From the NCBI GenBank assembly GCA_905233445.1, contig CAJOEP010000007.1, positions 1 through 64,000 of the forward strand: DNA of 64,000 nt. The letters are read 5' to 3'. A program made the position numbers and the translations under genes. A model generated the notes under the pieces. That model did not search any database, was not told where the DNA came from, and saw nothing but the letters and a program-made list of their open reading frames with translations. Position 1 is the stretch's first letter; each line of letters opens with the position of its first letter. Positions 16,286-25,958 of this stretch are shown piece after piece. This stretch comes from an uncultured Bacteroidales bacterium. GTDB taxonomy: Bacteria > Bacteroidota > Bacteroidia > Bacteroidales > F082.

Positions 16286-19200
16286 ATGTCTAAATTACGT
16301 GATATGAAAAAAAGATTTTTACCGTTAAGTATGCTTTTGATAACCATAGTGTTAGCTCAAGCAAGTTTCGTGGCTAACGCTGCTGGAGACCAAGGAAATT
16401 ACACTCCGAGGACCAGATCAGAAGCTACATTTTCTTCATTTATGAAGAGCATTCGCGCAAATCAGGAGACCGGTTTGATTGATCCGGCGTTATTAATCGC
16501 TGGTCAACAGGCTGCTCAAACAATGTCAAGAGACGAGGAATTGGACTGGACATATGCAGGTCCTGACAACTTCGGTGGATTGACAAAAGCCATTATCTAC
16601 AATGAAGATGGCACAGTATTGATTGGAACAATGGGCGGTGACATTTACAAGACCACCAATGGCGGCATCACATTCAGAAGAGTCACCAATTTGAACCTTG
16701 CCATCAGCTGCATGGTGAAAGATTCAAACGGCAACATCTACATCGGCACCGGTGACGGTTGCGGCGCAGAACGCCTCAACGGTCTTTCAGTGCTTGGCTA
16801 TGAGACAAGTTTCGTAGGTCAGGGTGTTTACAAAATGGCAGCCGGTTCAACAACACCAGTTCTTCTTGAATCAACGACTCCTACGGCGACAAACGGCTGG
16901 GGCTTTGTCAACGAGATGACAGTTACCAATGGCAAGATCTACGCAGCCACAGCAGCTGGTATCATGATGAGTGAAAACGGCGGCAATTCTTGGACAAACC
17001 TCCTGGAAGGCAACTTCAGAAGCGTTAAGTCAAACAATGCCGGTGACGTTCTCGCCGCTGACGAAAGCGCGGTATATCTCTCAAAGGCAGGCGCAGCATT
17101 CAATAATGTTTCAAACGGTTTGACAACAAACAGCAACCCTATTATCATTGCCATGTCAACAACAGATGCCAACTACATGTATATGGCATGTCTGAGAGGC
17201 TCAGAAGGCAGCTACAAAATGGGTAATCTTTACTTTACCAATGACGGCGGCTCAACATGGGAAGTCGGTATGACAGGTAATGATTTGTATTCAATTGTTG
17301 GAGTCGATGCCGACTATAACTCATTCATGATTGTTTACCCGAACAACCCAAGAAAGATCCTCATTGGTTCTGACAACATTTGGATGCTTGAAGACATTAT
17401 GGGACTTGGTGTCAACAGCTACACTCCAATGCAGATTTCAGAGAGCAACACCTATGAATACACAGCTATTGCATGGAACCGCTATTACTATGTACATGAG
17501 GGAATCCACAACATCACATTCAACCCAACAAACCCAAGCGTTTTCTTCGTTGGAACAAATGGTGGTATTTATAAAGGTGAGTATTATGAAGGTCTTTATT
17601 CATTCAAGAGCGGCAACCGCTATTTGATTACTGAAGACGAGCATTCATCAACAACACGTATGATGAGCGTCGGTATTGGTGGCGGCACAAAGGTATTGGC
17701 AGGCTGCCTTGACCATGGCACCATCAAGATTTTGGGCGACGAGAATGTGAACAACATCACAACAGGTACTGCCATCTTCCCTAACCCAGACCCGCTCACA
17801 AACGCCAACCAGCAGTTTGGATTCTATACTCCAAAATATGCAGGCGGTCAGTGCGCTATATCAACAATCAATCCTAACATGTTGTTCGTGTCAGGTACAG
17901 GTAGTCTTTCAACACCTCTTCACAGATCAGAGTCAGACGGTGAAGACTACGACCTCACCAACTTCTTAGGCGGTGAAAGCGCTGTCATCACCAACAGCAA
18001 CGCTTTCAGAACACCATACGCATTCTATGAGACATACAACGACAATCACCATTCGTTTGAGATTAAAGACATTCTCGAGACTTACAACAATCCTCTCGAC
18101 ACAATTGATATTGTTGACACAATCTTCATCAATGACTTCATGTATGTCACAGAAAACACCATCTTCGTTGTGACAGATACTGCAACAAACATGTACACTC
18201 AATTCACTTTAAATGACACTCTTTATGAGACATTGGAAGATGAGTTGTACATTTACAACATCTTGCACGACTATCTCCTCACGACAGTTATCGATATGGA
18301 TACTTTGAATCTGAAATTGAGAACTGACGCTCTGGCAGGTGATGAAGTCAACTATTATAGCAAGCAGGGTGGCTATCCTATCAGCTACACATTACCAGAG
18401 CCACCACATGACGATGCTCACGTGAATCCTGCAGGCGGTTATATGTGGTTAGAGGGCGATGTTATTGGCAATTTGCATGACCCGCTCAAGAGCACTATGG
18501 TTTGCGCTATAGAGGATAAGATTTATATGACAAGAGATGCTCTCATCTTCTCAAAACTCACAGATTGGTATCTGATTAGCTCTATTGACGGCATCCCTAC
18601 AGCTGTCACCATCTCATCTGACGGTACAACAGCATACGTTGGAACAGCAGAAGGTAACTTCTACAAGGTCACCAACATCAATGATGTGTTCTCAGCTGAA
18701 CAGGCTGACATCACTGATGAACTCAATCCTTGCGTGGAAATGATGTCAGACCTCACAACATTCGCAGGTCGCGCAATCACAAGCATCTCTGTCAACCCAT
18801 CGAACAACAATGAGGTTCTCGTGACATTGGGCAACTATGGCAATACCGATTACGTTTACGTATCAAATAATGCAGGTGCATCATTCACAGCAGCAACAAC
18901 AACAGGCCTCCCGGCAGTTCCTGTCTATTCAAGCATTATCGAAAAGAGCAACGGTATGTATATCATAGGTACAGAATGTGGTATCTACACATTGGCCAAT
19001 GGCAGCTCATCATGGGCAAAATCTGGCAGCATATCATGCCCGATTATGGATATCAAGCAGGCCATCATGGAAAATCACGACGATGTTATCGATGTTCTCT
19101 ACGATGAAATGGGTGCTGCCACTTACGTCACATATCCTGGTATCAGCAATGAAGGTATGATTTACGCCGCATCATACGGTGCAGGTATCCTCTCATGCGG

Positions 19201-19510
19201 AACATACAAAGAAGGTGGTGACCTCGGTATTGCAGATAATGAGACAACAGAAAACAATGCTTTGTTGAACATTTATCCTAACCCTGTAAGAAACAACGGC
19301 AACATCAACATCACTCTTAACGAGGGTGCCAATGTAAGCTATCAGATTTACGACCTCTCAGGCCGTGTTATCGCTGGCAGCGAGTTCGGTTATTACGGAC
19401 AGGGCAGCCACACTTTGACATTCAGCGCTGAGAATCTCGCAAGCGGTTCATACATCATCCGCGTGCAGGCAGGCGACAAGTCAGAGACAGCAAAGATATT
19501 AGTATATTAA
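16286..19510 (+). CDS. Large T9SS-secreted protein with sialidase/VPS10-like propeller repeats
   Basis: About 1074 aa. A signal peptide (MKKRFLPLSMLLITIVLAQA, cleaved near ANAA) suggests an alternative start at 16304. The body carries many Asp-box-like motifs (TTNGGITF, SENGGNSWTN, TNDGGSTWEV, SNNAGASFTA) typical of beta-propeller BNR/VPS10-type repeats, at the front and again after about residue 770. The segment at about 590-700 is different: rich in Asp, Thr and Tyr, with no Asp boxes. The C-terminus (about 990-1074) is a type A T9SS sorting domain: LLNIYPNPVRN, VSYQIYDLSGRVI, LASGSYIIRV, then a short end. It is probably secreted through the Sec pathway and then T9SS to the surface. Substrate or ligand unknown. 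Followed by a strong terminator. Confidence 0.9.
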   Translation: MSKLRDMKKRFLPLSMLLITIVLAQASFVANAAGDQGNYTPRTRSEATFSSFMKSIRANQETGLIDPALLIAGQQAAQTMSRDEELDWTYAGPDNFGGLTKAIIYNEDGTVLIGTMGGDIYKTTNGGITFRRVTNLNLAISCMVKDSNGNIYIGTGDGCGAERLNGLSVLGYETSFVGQGVYKMAAGSTTPVLLESTTPTATNGWGFVNEMTVTNGKIYAATAAGIMMSENGGNSWTNLLEGNFRSVKSNNAGDVLAADESAVYLSKAGAAFNNVSNGLTTNSNPIIIAMSTTDANYMYMACLRGSEGSYKMGNLYFTNDGGSTWEVGMTGNDLYSIVGVDADYNSFMIVYPNNPRKILIGSDNIWMLEDIMGLGVNSYTPMQISESNTYEYTAIAWNRYYYVHEGIHNITFNPTNPSVFFVGTNGGIYKGEYYEGLYSFKSGNRYLITEDEHSSTTRMMSVGIGGGTKVLAGCLDHGTIKILGDENVNNITTGTAIFPNPDPLTNANQQFGFYTPKYAGGQCAISTINPNMLFVSGTGSLSTPLHRSESDGEDYDLTNFLGGESAVITNSNAFRTPYAFYETYNDNHHSFEIKDILETYNNPLDTIDIVDTIFINDFMYVTENTIFVVTDTATNMYTQFTLNDTLYETLEDELYIYNILHDYLLTTVIDMDTLNLKLRTDALAGDEVNYYSKQGGYPISYTLPEPPHDDAHVNPAGGYMWLEGDVIGNLHDPLKSTMVCAIEDKIYMTRDALIFSKLTDWYLISSIDGIPTAVTISSDGTTAYVGTAEGNFYKVTNINDVFSAEQADITDELNPCVEMMSDLTTFAGRAITSISVNPSNNNEVLVTLGNYGNTDYVYVSNNAGASFTAATTTGLPAVPVYSSIIEKSNGMYIIGTECGIYTLANGSSSWAKSGSISCPIMDIKQAIMENHDDVIDVLYDEMGAATYVTYPGISNEGMIYAASYGAGILSCGTYKEGGDLGIADNETTENNALLNIYPNPVRNNGNINITLNEGANVSYQIYDLSGRVIAGSEFGYYGQGSHTLTFSAENLASGSYIIRVQAGDKSETAKILVY

Positions 19511-19524
19511 ACGATAAAAATCAG

Positions 19525-19560
19525 AAAAAGCTCCCGAAATTCGGGAGCTTTTTTTTTTAT
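19525..19560. terminator. Bidirectional intrinsic terminator
   Basis: A perfect stem AGCTCCCGAA/TTCGGGAGCT (19529-19549) is followed by about ten T on the plus strand and five T on the minus strand. It lies between two convergent genes, the T9SS protein and the 43-aa lipoprotein, and can end both. Confidence 0.93.
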
Positions 19561-19578
19561 TATTAAAAACAAAAGTTT

Positions 19579-19710
19579 TTAATAAATGTTTTCCCTTTGA
19601 TACTGTTGGTGTTCACCGTATGCAGGGCATGAATTCGACGATGATTGGCATGCTGAAAGCAACACTCCGAGAGTGAAAATCACCGCTAAAAAAACCGCTA
19701 TTTTCTTCAT
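19579..19710 (-). CDS. Micro-lipoprotein (43 aa)
   Basis: This short minus-strand frame encodes a textbook lipoprotein signal: MKKIAVFLAVIFTLGVLLSAC, with the lipobox LSAC and Cys at residue 21. Only 22 mature residues follow, QSSSNSCPAYGEHQQYQREN and two more, with a second Cys in a CPAY motif. Very small lipoproteins with a short Cys-Pro-Ala-Tyr-like tail recur in Bacteroidota genomes, but I know no function. The bidirectional terminator at 19525-19560 lies just after its stop, supporting transcription. The ung promoter lies upstream and divergent. The coding call rests on the signal peptide. Confidence 0.7.
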   Translation of the reverse strand: MKKIAVFLAVIFTLGVLLSACQSSSNSCPAYGEHQQYQRENIY

Positions 19711-19766
19711 ATACATTACTTTTAATTTCTACTTAATTTCAATTTACAAAGAAACGATTTTTTTTC

Positions 19767-19774
19767 TAATTTTG
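19767..19774 (+). promoter_or_regulatory. -7 element of ung
   Basis: TAATTTTG lies 28 nt before the ung ATG (19803). No clear TTG -33 element is found, only T-rich sequence. Confidence 0.45.
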
Positions 19775-19802
19775 TACACGAAAACAAATAAAAATTTTCA
19801 CG

Positions 19803-20489
19803 ATGGTAGAAATCAAGAAGCCAGCCATAGAAAAAGGATGGTACGACGCTCTGCGACAGGAGTTTGAATCACCCTATTTCGTCGGCATAAAAACGTTTCT
19901 TATAGAAGAAAAACGCCAATATGTGGTATATCCACCGTCGCCGTTGATATTTAACGCATTCAACAGCACTCCATTCGACAAGGTTAAGGTTGTGATTTTG
20001 GGACAAGATCCATATCATGGTGTAGGACAGGCTCATGGTTTGGCGTTTTCGGTTCCTGACGGCATACAGCCGCCACCGAGTCTTCAAAACATATTCAAGG
20101 AGTTGCACACCGATATAGGGATGCCAATTCCGCAAAGCGGCAACCTCGAAAAATGGGCGGAAGAAGGTGTCTTGTTACTCAACGCCTCACTAACCGTAAG
20201 AGCAAATATGGCAGCCTCACATGCAAGAATAGGCTGGCAGCAGTTCACTGACGCGGCCATAAGGGCACTATCGGAAAAGAAAGAGCATCTGGTATTTTTG
20301 TTGTGGGGCAATTACGCCATAGCAAAAGAGACACTTATTGACCACAGCAAACATCTGGTTTTAAAAACAGTGCATCCTTCCCCACTCTCAGCAAGCCGCG
20401 GCTTTTTTGGATGCAAGCATTTCTCAAAAGCAAATGAATACCTTATTAATAATAATATAACGCCGATAAAATGGAACGTAATAAAATAG
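19803..20489 (+). CDS. ung: Uracil-DNA glycosylase, family 1
   Basis: Base-excision repair enzyme that removes uracil from DNA. Motif A GQDPYHG (about residues 67-73, catalytic Asp and Tyr) is present, as are the [11 protein letters not shown] loop and the C-terminal [21 protein letters not shown] (about 189-209), whose leading His is the second catalytic residue. The length of 228 aa is typical. The start ATG is supported by the -7 element upstream. The rdgB start lies 19 nt inside its 3' end. Pairing with rdgB puts two genome-sanitation functions together: excision of uracil from DNA and removal of non-canonical purine triphosphates from the pool. Confidence 0.97.
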   Translation: MVEIKKPAIEKGWYDALRQEFESPYFVGIKTFLIEEKRQYVVYPPSPLIFNAFNSTPFDKVKVVILGQDPYHGVGQAHGLAFSVPDGIQPPPSLQNIFKELHTDIGMPIPQSGNLEKWAEEGVLLLNASLTVRANMAASHARIGWQQFTDAAIRALSEKKEHLVFLLWGNYAIAKETLIDHSKHLVLKTVHPSPLSASRGFFGCKHFSKANEYLINNNITPIKWNVIK

Positions 20490-21055
20490 TATTTGCGACG
20501 CATAATAAGAATAAGTTAGCGGAGATTAGAAATATATTAAAGAATTACGATGTTGTTGGGTTGCGTGATATCGGATGTATGGACGATATTGTGGAGGATG
20601 CCGACACTTTGCATGGAAACGCAAAAATCAAGGCTGATTTCGTGACCAACAACTATCATTTGAACTGTTTTGCCGACGATACTGGGCTTGAAGTCGAGGC
20701 ATTGAATGGAGCTCCCGGTGTTTATTCGGCGCGCTATGCCGGTGAAGGATGCTCGTATCACGACAACGTGGTAAAACTGCTTGCCGCGATGAAAGGAGTA
20801 AAAAACAGAAAAGCCCGTTTTAGAACAGTTATCGCATTGAATCTCAATGGGAAACAATATTTCTTTGAGGGAATAGTAAACGGAAAGATTCTCGAAGAAG
20901 AACATGGCGAAGGCGGCTTTGGCTACGACCCTATTTTCCAGCCGGATGGATATGAGGAGACCTTTGCCGAGATGCCAATGGAAATAAAAAATAAGATTTC
21001 GCACAGAGGAAGAGCGGTGCAAAAACTCGTGGAGTTTTTGAAAGTTGGCAGCTGA
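20471..21055 (+). CDS. rdgB: Non-canonical purine NTP pyrophosphatase (RdgB/HAM1)
   Basis: Hydrolyses ITP, dITP and XTP to monophosphates, keeping deaminated purines out of nucleic acids. Seen: N-terminal [12 protein letters not shown] (residues 8-19), [25 protein letters not shown] (about 68-92, metal-binding Asp) and GFGYDPIF (about 150). The length of 194 aa is normal. It overlaps ung by 19 nt. Its last codons and the stop TGA lie inside a 7-nt-period repeat (21042-21092), so the repeat encodes the final KVGS residues. Confidence 0.96.
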   Translation: MERNKIVFATHNKNKLAEIRNILKNYDVVGLRDIGCMDDIVEDADTLHGNAKIKADFVTNNYHLNCFADDTGLEVEALNGAPGVYSARYAGEGCSYHDNVVKLLAAMKGVKNRKARFRTVIALNLNGKQYFFEGIVNGKILEEEHGEGGFGYDPIFQPDGYEETFAEMPMEIKNKISHRGRAVQKLVEFLKVGS

Positions 21056-21092
21056 CAGTTGGCAACAACTACAAACTGATAATTGCCAACTT
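21042..21092. repeat. Heptad-repeat element, unit GTTGGCA, inverted
   Basis: Degenerate 7-nt units (GTTGGCA, GCTGACA, GTTGGCA) begin inside the end of rdgB. They are mirrored by a right half ending TTGCCAACTT (83-92 of this block), so the transcript could fold into a hairpin with AGTTGGCAA (21057-21065) pairing with TTGCCAACT. It may act as the rdgB terminator. Confidence 0.7.
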
Positions 21093-21125
21093 AAAAAAAT
21101 TTTTCATAAAGAAAAGATTTTTTTG

Positions 21126-21133
21126 TATATTTG
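21126..21133 (+). promoter_or_regulatory. -7 element of the PKD-domain T9SS gene
   Basis: TATATTTG lies 32 nt before the ATG at 21166, after an A/T-rich stretch. The -33 element is weak (TTT near 21102). Confidence 0.5.
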
Positions 21134-21165
21134 CGGATTGATACTGACAATTTAATATTGAAAAC

Positions 21166-24100
21166 ATGAAAAGAATATTTTGGGCTATTGCAATGTTTTT
21201 GCTGGTTATTTCAGCGAAAGCGCAGGATATAAGAAATTATTATACTGTTGAAAACGACGGTTCCATCGAATTGGATATAACCAATTATGAGTTTTACGAG
21301 CGATTTTTCACGGTTTATAATTTATATCAGGATACAGCATTCGAGATTAGCGAAGGCAAAACATATGGTTTGTTCAAAATAAACTCGAGCGAAGACATAA
21401 ACAAGTATTTGAGACAGTTGCACAACGAATTCGGTGAATTGGACAAATATGACTATACCGAATACGTTGCCATCGGGAAAGAGAAATTGCCAAGCAACAT
21501 TGTTACATCAATGTTATTTGATATTTTCATGGAAAACAGCAAGGCTACGACCTTAAACGACCATTGTGTTGACTCGGAGCCTTTCTGCACCTCAGAAATC
21601 ATAACCTTTAATGCTCCTGCAAACAATGCAAATGAAAACATTCCGGATATAGGATGTTTGGGCTCAAAACCTTGTCCTGCATGGTTTCACATGAGGATAA
21701 ACACTCCCGGGCAATTCATCATCCACATGGAAGGTTTGGATCCGAATAACGGAGCTCAAAGAGATATAGATTTTTGTCTTTGGGGACCATTTAATGACCC
21801 GACTTCGCCATGTGTGGCGCAGTTGACATCAGACAAGATCATCGATTGCTGTTATTCGGCAAGTTATTCGGAAAATGCATATTTGGGATATGAAAGCGGC
21901 AATCATGGTCACAGCCATGGAAACATTAATTACCATCTTCCTCAGACTGGTGAGTATTACATTCTATTAATCACTAATTTCTCACAGCAAAACTGTAGGA
22001 TTTCGTTTACCAAGCAGGCCAATTCGGGTCCCGGCACCACTGACTGCTCCATTATTGAGCCATTTTTGACTGCGAACACACCATGTTACGGCAGCAGTTT
22101 GGTGCTTGAGGCTAATGTGATTGAGGGAGCGACATATACATGGACAAGTCCTGACAATCAGACACATAACGGCAGAACGTGGACACGTACCAATGCCACA
22201 CTCAACATGGCGGGACAATACAACTGCCATGTTGTTGCAGGAACACAGAGTGGCGACGAGGGCATCAATGTGTTCGTGCTTCCAAATGTCAACGCTAATT
22301 TCACATTCACAGAGGCGACAGTAGGTGAAGCGGTACAGTTTACCGGCACGGAAACGACAACGCCAGCAGGACATAATTCAGAAATCACTTCAAGACACTG
22401 GGACTTTGGCGATGGCACGAGTAGCTCTGCGGTGAACCCGACACACACATATTCGGCTCCAGGCGACTATCAGGTGACATACACTCTTGCTGTCACTGGA
22501 GGTCATGACGGAGAATGTGGCGACACTAAGACTAAGACAGTGCAGATTAGAAACACGCTGAACGCTACTGTCAGCAGCGACGGGACAAGTTTCTGCGACG
22601 GTGATGCCACTCCAAACCTAACAGCAACGGCGACAGGAGGTTATGGCAATTACACATATTCGTGGACAGCATCTCCGACATGTCCTATTGACTATCCGCA
22701 TTCAGCCACTACAACGGCACATCCGGCAATAGGAACCACAACATTCACATGTGTGATTTCTGACGGTCATTCTTCGCAAACGAAATCAGTAAGCGTGACT
22801 GTCAATCCGATTCCAGACGCGACGATAACAGGTCCTAATCCGCCTCACGTAAACTACGCGGCCTCAACCACTTTATCGGTACCTGAAATGACTGGAGCCA
22901 CATACCAATGGAGTTCAGAGCCGGCCAATATGATACAATCCGGACAAGGGACACACCAGATTCAGACCGCAAGTCTTACTGTTCCCACCACATTCCATGT
23001 AACCGTGAGCAAAAACGGCTGTTCAGATTCTGGTGACTTAACCATTGCTGTAGGCGACGCTCTGTATGGCAATGTTATTATTGTCGGTCAAAATGAACTT
23101 TGCGCCGGAGAGGCGACATCATTGATGGTCAATGCTTCTGGAGGCACTGAGCAATACACTTACAATTGGCAGCCAGCCAACATGATTGAAGGCTCAAACA
23201 CACAGCAAACCATAACTACAACGGCTTTAGATCAGTCGGTGTCATTCACTTGCACGATAACAGACACTGATAATCACACATTTTCAGCAACTTCGCCTAT
23301 AATAACTGTAAATGATATTCCTGAGGCGACGGCATATATTGAAAGCAACGGCACAACTTACCAGACATACAAAATCCTTGCTGGCAATTTTGTCTATTTG
23401 TCGATAAATGAGGTTCCAGGAGCTACATATTCATGGGAGCCGGCAAATCTGATAAACAACTTTATTGGTGAGAACCACAGAATTGCTAAAACCATCAACT
23501 TGCCGGAAAACGACAATACGGTTTTCACAGCCACTGTCACCACTGCAAGTGGATGCTCAAATCAGGACAATTTGACCGTCATCGTTTATAAAGCGTTGGA
23601 CGAGAGTTATTTAACATCGTCAGAATCGGAAGTTTGTGAGAATTCAGCAGTAGTTTTGACAGCACATCCAGATGGTGGCTCGGGCAATTATTCATATCAT
23701 TGGACACCTGAAGGGTATTTTTCGAATCCATATTCACAAACCACGACAGTGCATCCGAATGCAAACCATCACACATACAGTTGCACTATAACGGATGAAG
23801 GCGTCGACGACCACGAAAACAATCGTATCGAGAAGACAATAAACGTTGCTATCCTCGAAAAACCAAGTGTTGACGAGAATTTGATTGGGCAGGCGCAGGT
23901 TCTTCCAGGCATAGACTACATGCCATTCATCTACGAATACAACGTTCGTGTAACGAGTTTACAAGGATATAACATAGAAAATGCTGTTTATACTTGGGAA
24001 CTCTTTAGTTATTACGACACACCTAACCATATTGCCGGCACCTCATATACTTCGACATGGCAGGTTTATGCCGACGAGATTGACAAGAATAAAGCATTTG

Positions 24101-24483
24101 TAGCCGTTGATGAGGAAGGTAACGCTTTATTGGTCTGCACAATAACTACAGATTGCGGAACGACCAGAACCACCAAGTTCATTTACACCGATGGCTACGG
24201 TGAAGGCGCTTCGTTGGAGGAAGTCAATTATGACGATATGATTAACATCTTCCCCAACCCTTCAAGCGGGGACTTATACATAGGGTACAACGATAATCTA
24301 TCGGCAAAACCAATGACTATCAGCATTTACAGCTTCAGTGGGATGCTAATAGCACAGATTTCAGGTGAAACTGGTAATAACGTGACACATTACTCGATGA
24401 ACGGACTTGCCAACGGGTTGTATCTGGTGAAAATAACCGGAGACGATTTCGTCGTGACTAAGAGATTCATACTCAACAGATAG
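21166..24483 (+). CDS. Large T9SS-secreted protein with PKD and Ig-like repeats
   Basis: 1105 aa. Signal peptide MKRIFWAIAMFLLVISAKAQ. Residues about 40-290 contain a Cys-rich region with CLGSKPCPAWFHMRI and INTPGQFIIHMEG, resembling the convertase-type domain often found at the front of gliding/T9SS proteins. A PKD domain at about 375-455 contains SRHWDFGDGTSS and THTYSAPGDYQVTYT. Three or more Ig-like repeats follow, each opening with 'xVxxxGxxxxCxGxxxxL' and containing GGYGNYTYSWTAS, GGTEQYTYNWQPA and GGSGNYSYHWTPE. The C-terminal sorting domain starts at about residue 1024 (INIFPNPSSGDLYIG ... GLANGLYLVKI). It is probably a surface adhesin-like protein. Its stop is only 3 bp from that of the convergent barrel gene. 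Confidence 0.9.
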   Translation: MKRIFWAIAMFLLVISAKAQDIRNYYTVENDGSIELDITNYEFYERFFTVYNLYQDTAFEISEGKTYGLFKINSSEDINKYLRQLHNEFGELDKYDYTEYVAIGKEKLPSNIVTSMLFDIFMENSKATTLNDHCVDSEPFCTSEIITFNAPANNANENIPDIGCLGSKPCPAWFHMRINTPGQFIIHMEGLDPNNGAQRDIDFCLWGPFNDPTSPCVAQLTSDKIIDCCYSASYSENAYLGYESGNHGHSHGNINYHLPQTGEYYILLITNFSQQNCRISFTKQANSGPGTTDCSIIEPFLTANTPCYGSSLVLEANVIEGATYTWTSPDNQTHNGRTWTRTNATLNMAGQYNCHVVAGTQSGDEGINVFVLPNVNANFTFTEATVGEAVQFTGTETTTPAGHNSEITSRHWDFGDGTSSSAVNPTHTYSAPGDYQVTYTLAVTGGHDGECGDTKTKTVQIRNTLNATVSSDGTSFCDGDATPNLTATATGGYGNYTYSWTASPTCPIDYPHSATTTAHPAIGTTTFTCVISDGHSSQTKSVSVTVNPIPDATITGPNPPHVNYAASTTLSVPEMTGATYQWSSEPANMIQSGQGTHQIQTASLTVPTTFHVTVSKNGCSDSGDLTIAVGDALYGNVIIVGQNELCAGEATSLMVNASGGTEQYTYNWQPANMIEGSNTQQTITTTALDQSVSFTCTITDTDNHTFSATSPIITVNDIPEATAYIESNGTTYQTYKILAGNFVYLSINEVPGATYSWEPANLINNFIGENHRIAKTINLPENDNTVFTATVTTASGCSNQDNLTVIVYKALDESYLTSSESEVCENSAVVLTAHPDGGSGNYSYHWTPEGYFSNPYSQTTTVHPNANHHTYSCTITDEGVDDHENNRIEKTINVAILEKPSVDENLIGQAQVLPGIDYMPFIYEYNVRVTSLQGYNIENAVYTWELFSYYDTPNHIAGTSYTSTWQVYADEIDKNKAFVAVDEEGNALLVCTITTDCGTTRTTKFIYTDGYGEGASLEEVNYDDMINIFPNPSSGDLYIGYNDNLSAKPMTISIYSFSGMLIAQISGETGNNVTHYSMNGLANGLYLVKITGDDFVVTKRFILNR

Positions 24484-24486
24484 AGT

Positions 24487-25275
24487 TTACCAGCCCCAGC
24501 AAGAATCGTGTAATAAATTGAATTTCAATGGAAGGCCGATGCTGAACATAACTTCAAAGCCTCTGTTTCTACGGCTTTCGTCAATAACATGATAAGCCAG
24601 ATTATCGACGTAGAATGACTCTTTTGTGCCATTGGTGTTAAGAAGGCCAAGATTATAACTGCCGTCGAGTTTCAAGACAAGCGAAAAAACTTGAAAATGG
24701 ATATTGAATCTGACTCCCACGCCTACTGCGAGAGACAGGTCATACGAACTCATCGCATCTGATTTTGAAATATCCACTGATGTGTTATATTCCGGATTTT
24801 CCGAGAATGTCTTTGAGAACTCACCGCCATAGCACAAACCGAAGTCGGGAGCCGCAAAAATATATGGATTGACAACTGCGGTATGCATAAAATAATACGT
24901 TACCGGTATTCTGATATCAAGATAATTGGCTTTAATCTCGTCAACTTCAGGCATGTCGTTTCTAAAATTGAAGGATTTCCTGAATCCGCGCTCAATCATC
25001 ATCACCTCGCCTGCTATTGAAACAGCTCTTAATCTTTTGAAATGATATTCTACAAAGATGCCGAAGCCTGGTTTCAGCACCATATCGTTGGGGATTTTAT
25101 TGTAAGTTTCGTATGCAAAATGCATATTATAAGATGTCAGACCACCTTTAATTCCGATTGTCGGAACGCTGCTTTTATCGCGTTTATGCTTGACATTACC
25201 AAAACTGTAATCAACCTGAGCTGCCAAAGTCACGCTCACGACAATAAAAACAAATAAAGTCAACAGTTTTTTCAT
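24487..25275 (-). CDS. Outer-membrane beta-barrel protein (PorT-like)
   Basis: 262 aa: signal peptide (MKKLLTLFVFIVVSVTLAAQ), then alternating polar and apolar strands with GIKGGLTSYNMHF near the start, which is the typical opening of the Bacteroidota 'PorT family/outer membrane beta-barrel' group. Later strands include YLDIRIPVTYYF and LSLAVGVGVRFNIHF. The protein ends LPLKFNLLHDSCWGW rather than in the usual final aromatic strand residue. The ATG at 25275 is chosen; the frame extends to a TTG. It follows the lipoprotein gene by 9 bp and is probably in the alaS transcript. Barrel assignment is by pattern only. Confidence 0.75.
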   Translation of the reverse strand: MKKLLTLFVFIVVSVTLAAQVDYSFGNVKHKRDKSSVPTIGIKGGLTSYNMHFAYETYNKIPNDMVLKPGFGIFVEYHFKRLRAVSIAGEVMMIERGFRKSFNFRNDMPEVDEIKANYLDIRIPVTYYFMHTAVVNPYIFAAPDFGLCYGGEFSKTFSENPEYNTSVDISKSDAMSSYDLSLAVGVGVRFNIHFQVFSLVLKLDGSYNLGLLNTNGTKESFYVDNLAYHVIDESRRNRGFEVMFSIGLPLKFNLLHDSCWGW

Positions 25276-25284
25276 ATCAGACAA

Positions 25285-25956
25285 TTATTTAGATTTTCTT
25301 TCAGCGAAATCGGCATGATAATGTTCATAGCCGTTCACATTATAAATTCCGTGAATGAGTGAAGCGAACTCCCTTTCTTTTATGATACTCCAAGTATGTA
25401 TGTTACTGATACCATTCTCACCTATTGTTCCAGTAATAATATTGCCTCTGAAATACCTACAGGCATCTGTGCCTTGTATATTTTCATAGCAAATCATGAA
25501 ATCTTTGCTGTTATTTTCAGAATAAACATCTCCATAGATATATGCTTCAGCTTCGTACCATTCCTTATAATCATTGTTTCTTTTAAAAGAAAACCTTATT
25601 TTTGCCATTCCGTTGACTTGGTCTTCGATGATAATATACATCGACTTCGGTGAGTAGGCCATCTGAGGAAGTTGTACATATTGTTGAGTTTGCATATTAT
25701 AATACTCATATGTTCCATCGCCATTTGATGCGTTCATCTCATACTCGCCTATCAAATCAGGCGGGAAGCGGCCATCTTTCACCTTCGGACTAATTCCATT
25801 GGGGAAATAATTCTCAGGATAAACCTGATAATAATGTTTTACGTTGCTCTCATCGCCGATAAAAGCGAGGGTGTTGTGGTTGTCTTTTGAGCAACCTGAC
25901 AGAAACATTATCGTTCCCAGTACAACACTTAATATGGCAAAAAGTCGTTTCAGCAT
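25285..25956 (-). CDS. Hypothetical lipoprotein
   Basis: 223 aa. Lipoprotein signal peptide MLKRLFAILSVVLGTIMFLSGC with lipobox LSGC (Cys 22), followed by SKDNHN. The mature part has no motif I recognise; it contains PPDLIGEYEMN (about residue 65) and a beta-rich pattern such as MYIIIEDQVNGMAKIRFSFKRN. It starts 2 bp after the alaS stop and is followed by the barrel gene after 9 bp, so the three genes are likely co-transcribed. The lipoprotein and barrel could work together at the outer membrane, but this is inference from position only. Confidence 0.8.
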   Translation of the reverse strand: MLKRLFAILSVVLGTIMFLSGCSKDNHNTLAFIGDESNVKHYYQVYPENYFPNGISPKVKDGRFPPDLIGEYEMNASNGDGTYEYYNMQTQQYVQLPQMAYSPKSMYIIIEDQVNGMAKIRFSFKRNNDYKEWYEAEAYIYGDVYSENNSKDFMICYENIQGTDACRYFRGNIITGTIGENGISNIHTWSIIKEREFASLIHGIYNVNGYEHYHADFAERKSK

Positions 25957-25958
25957 GA

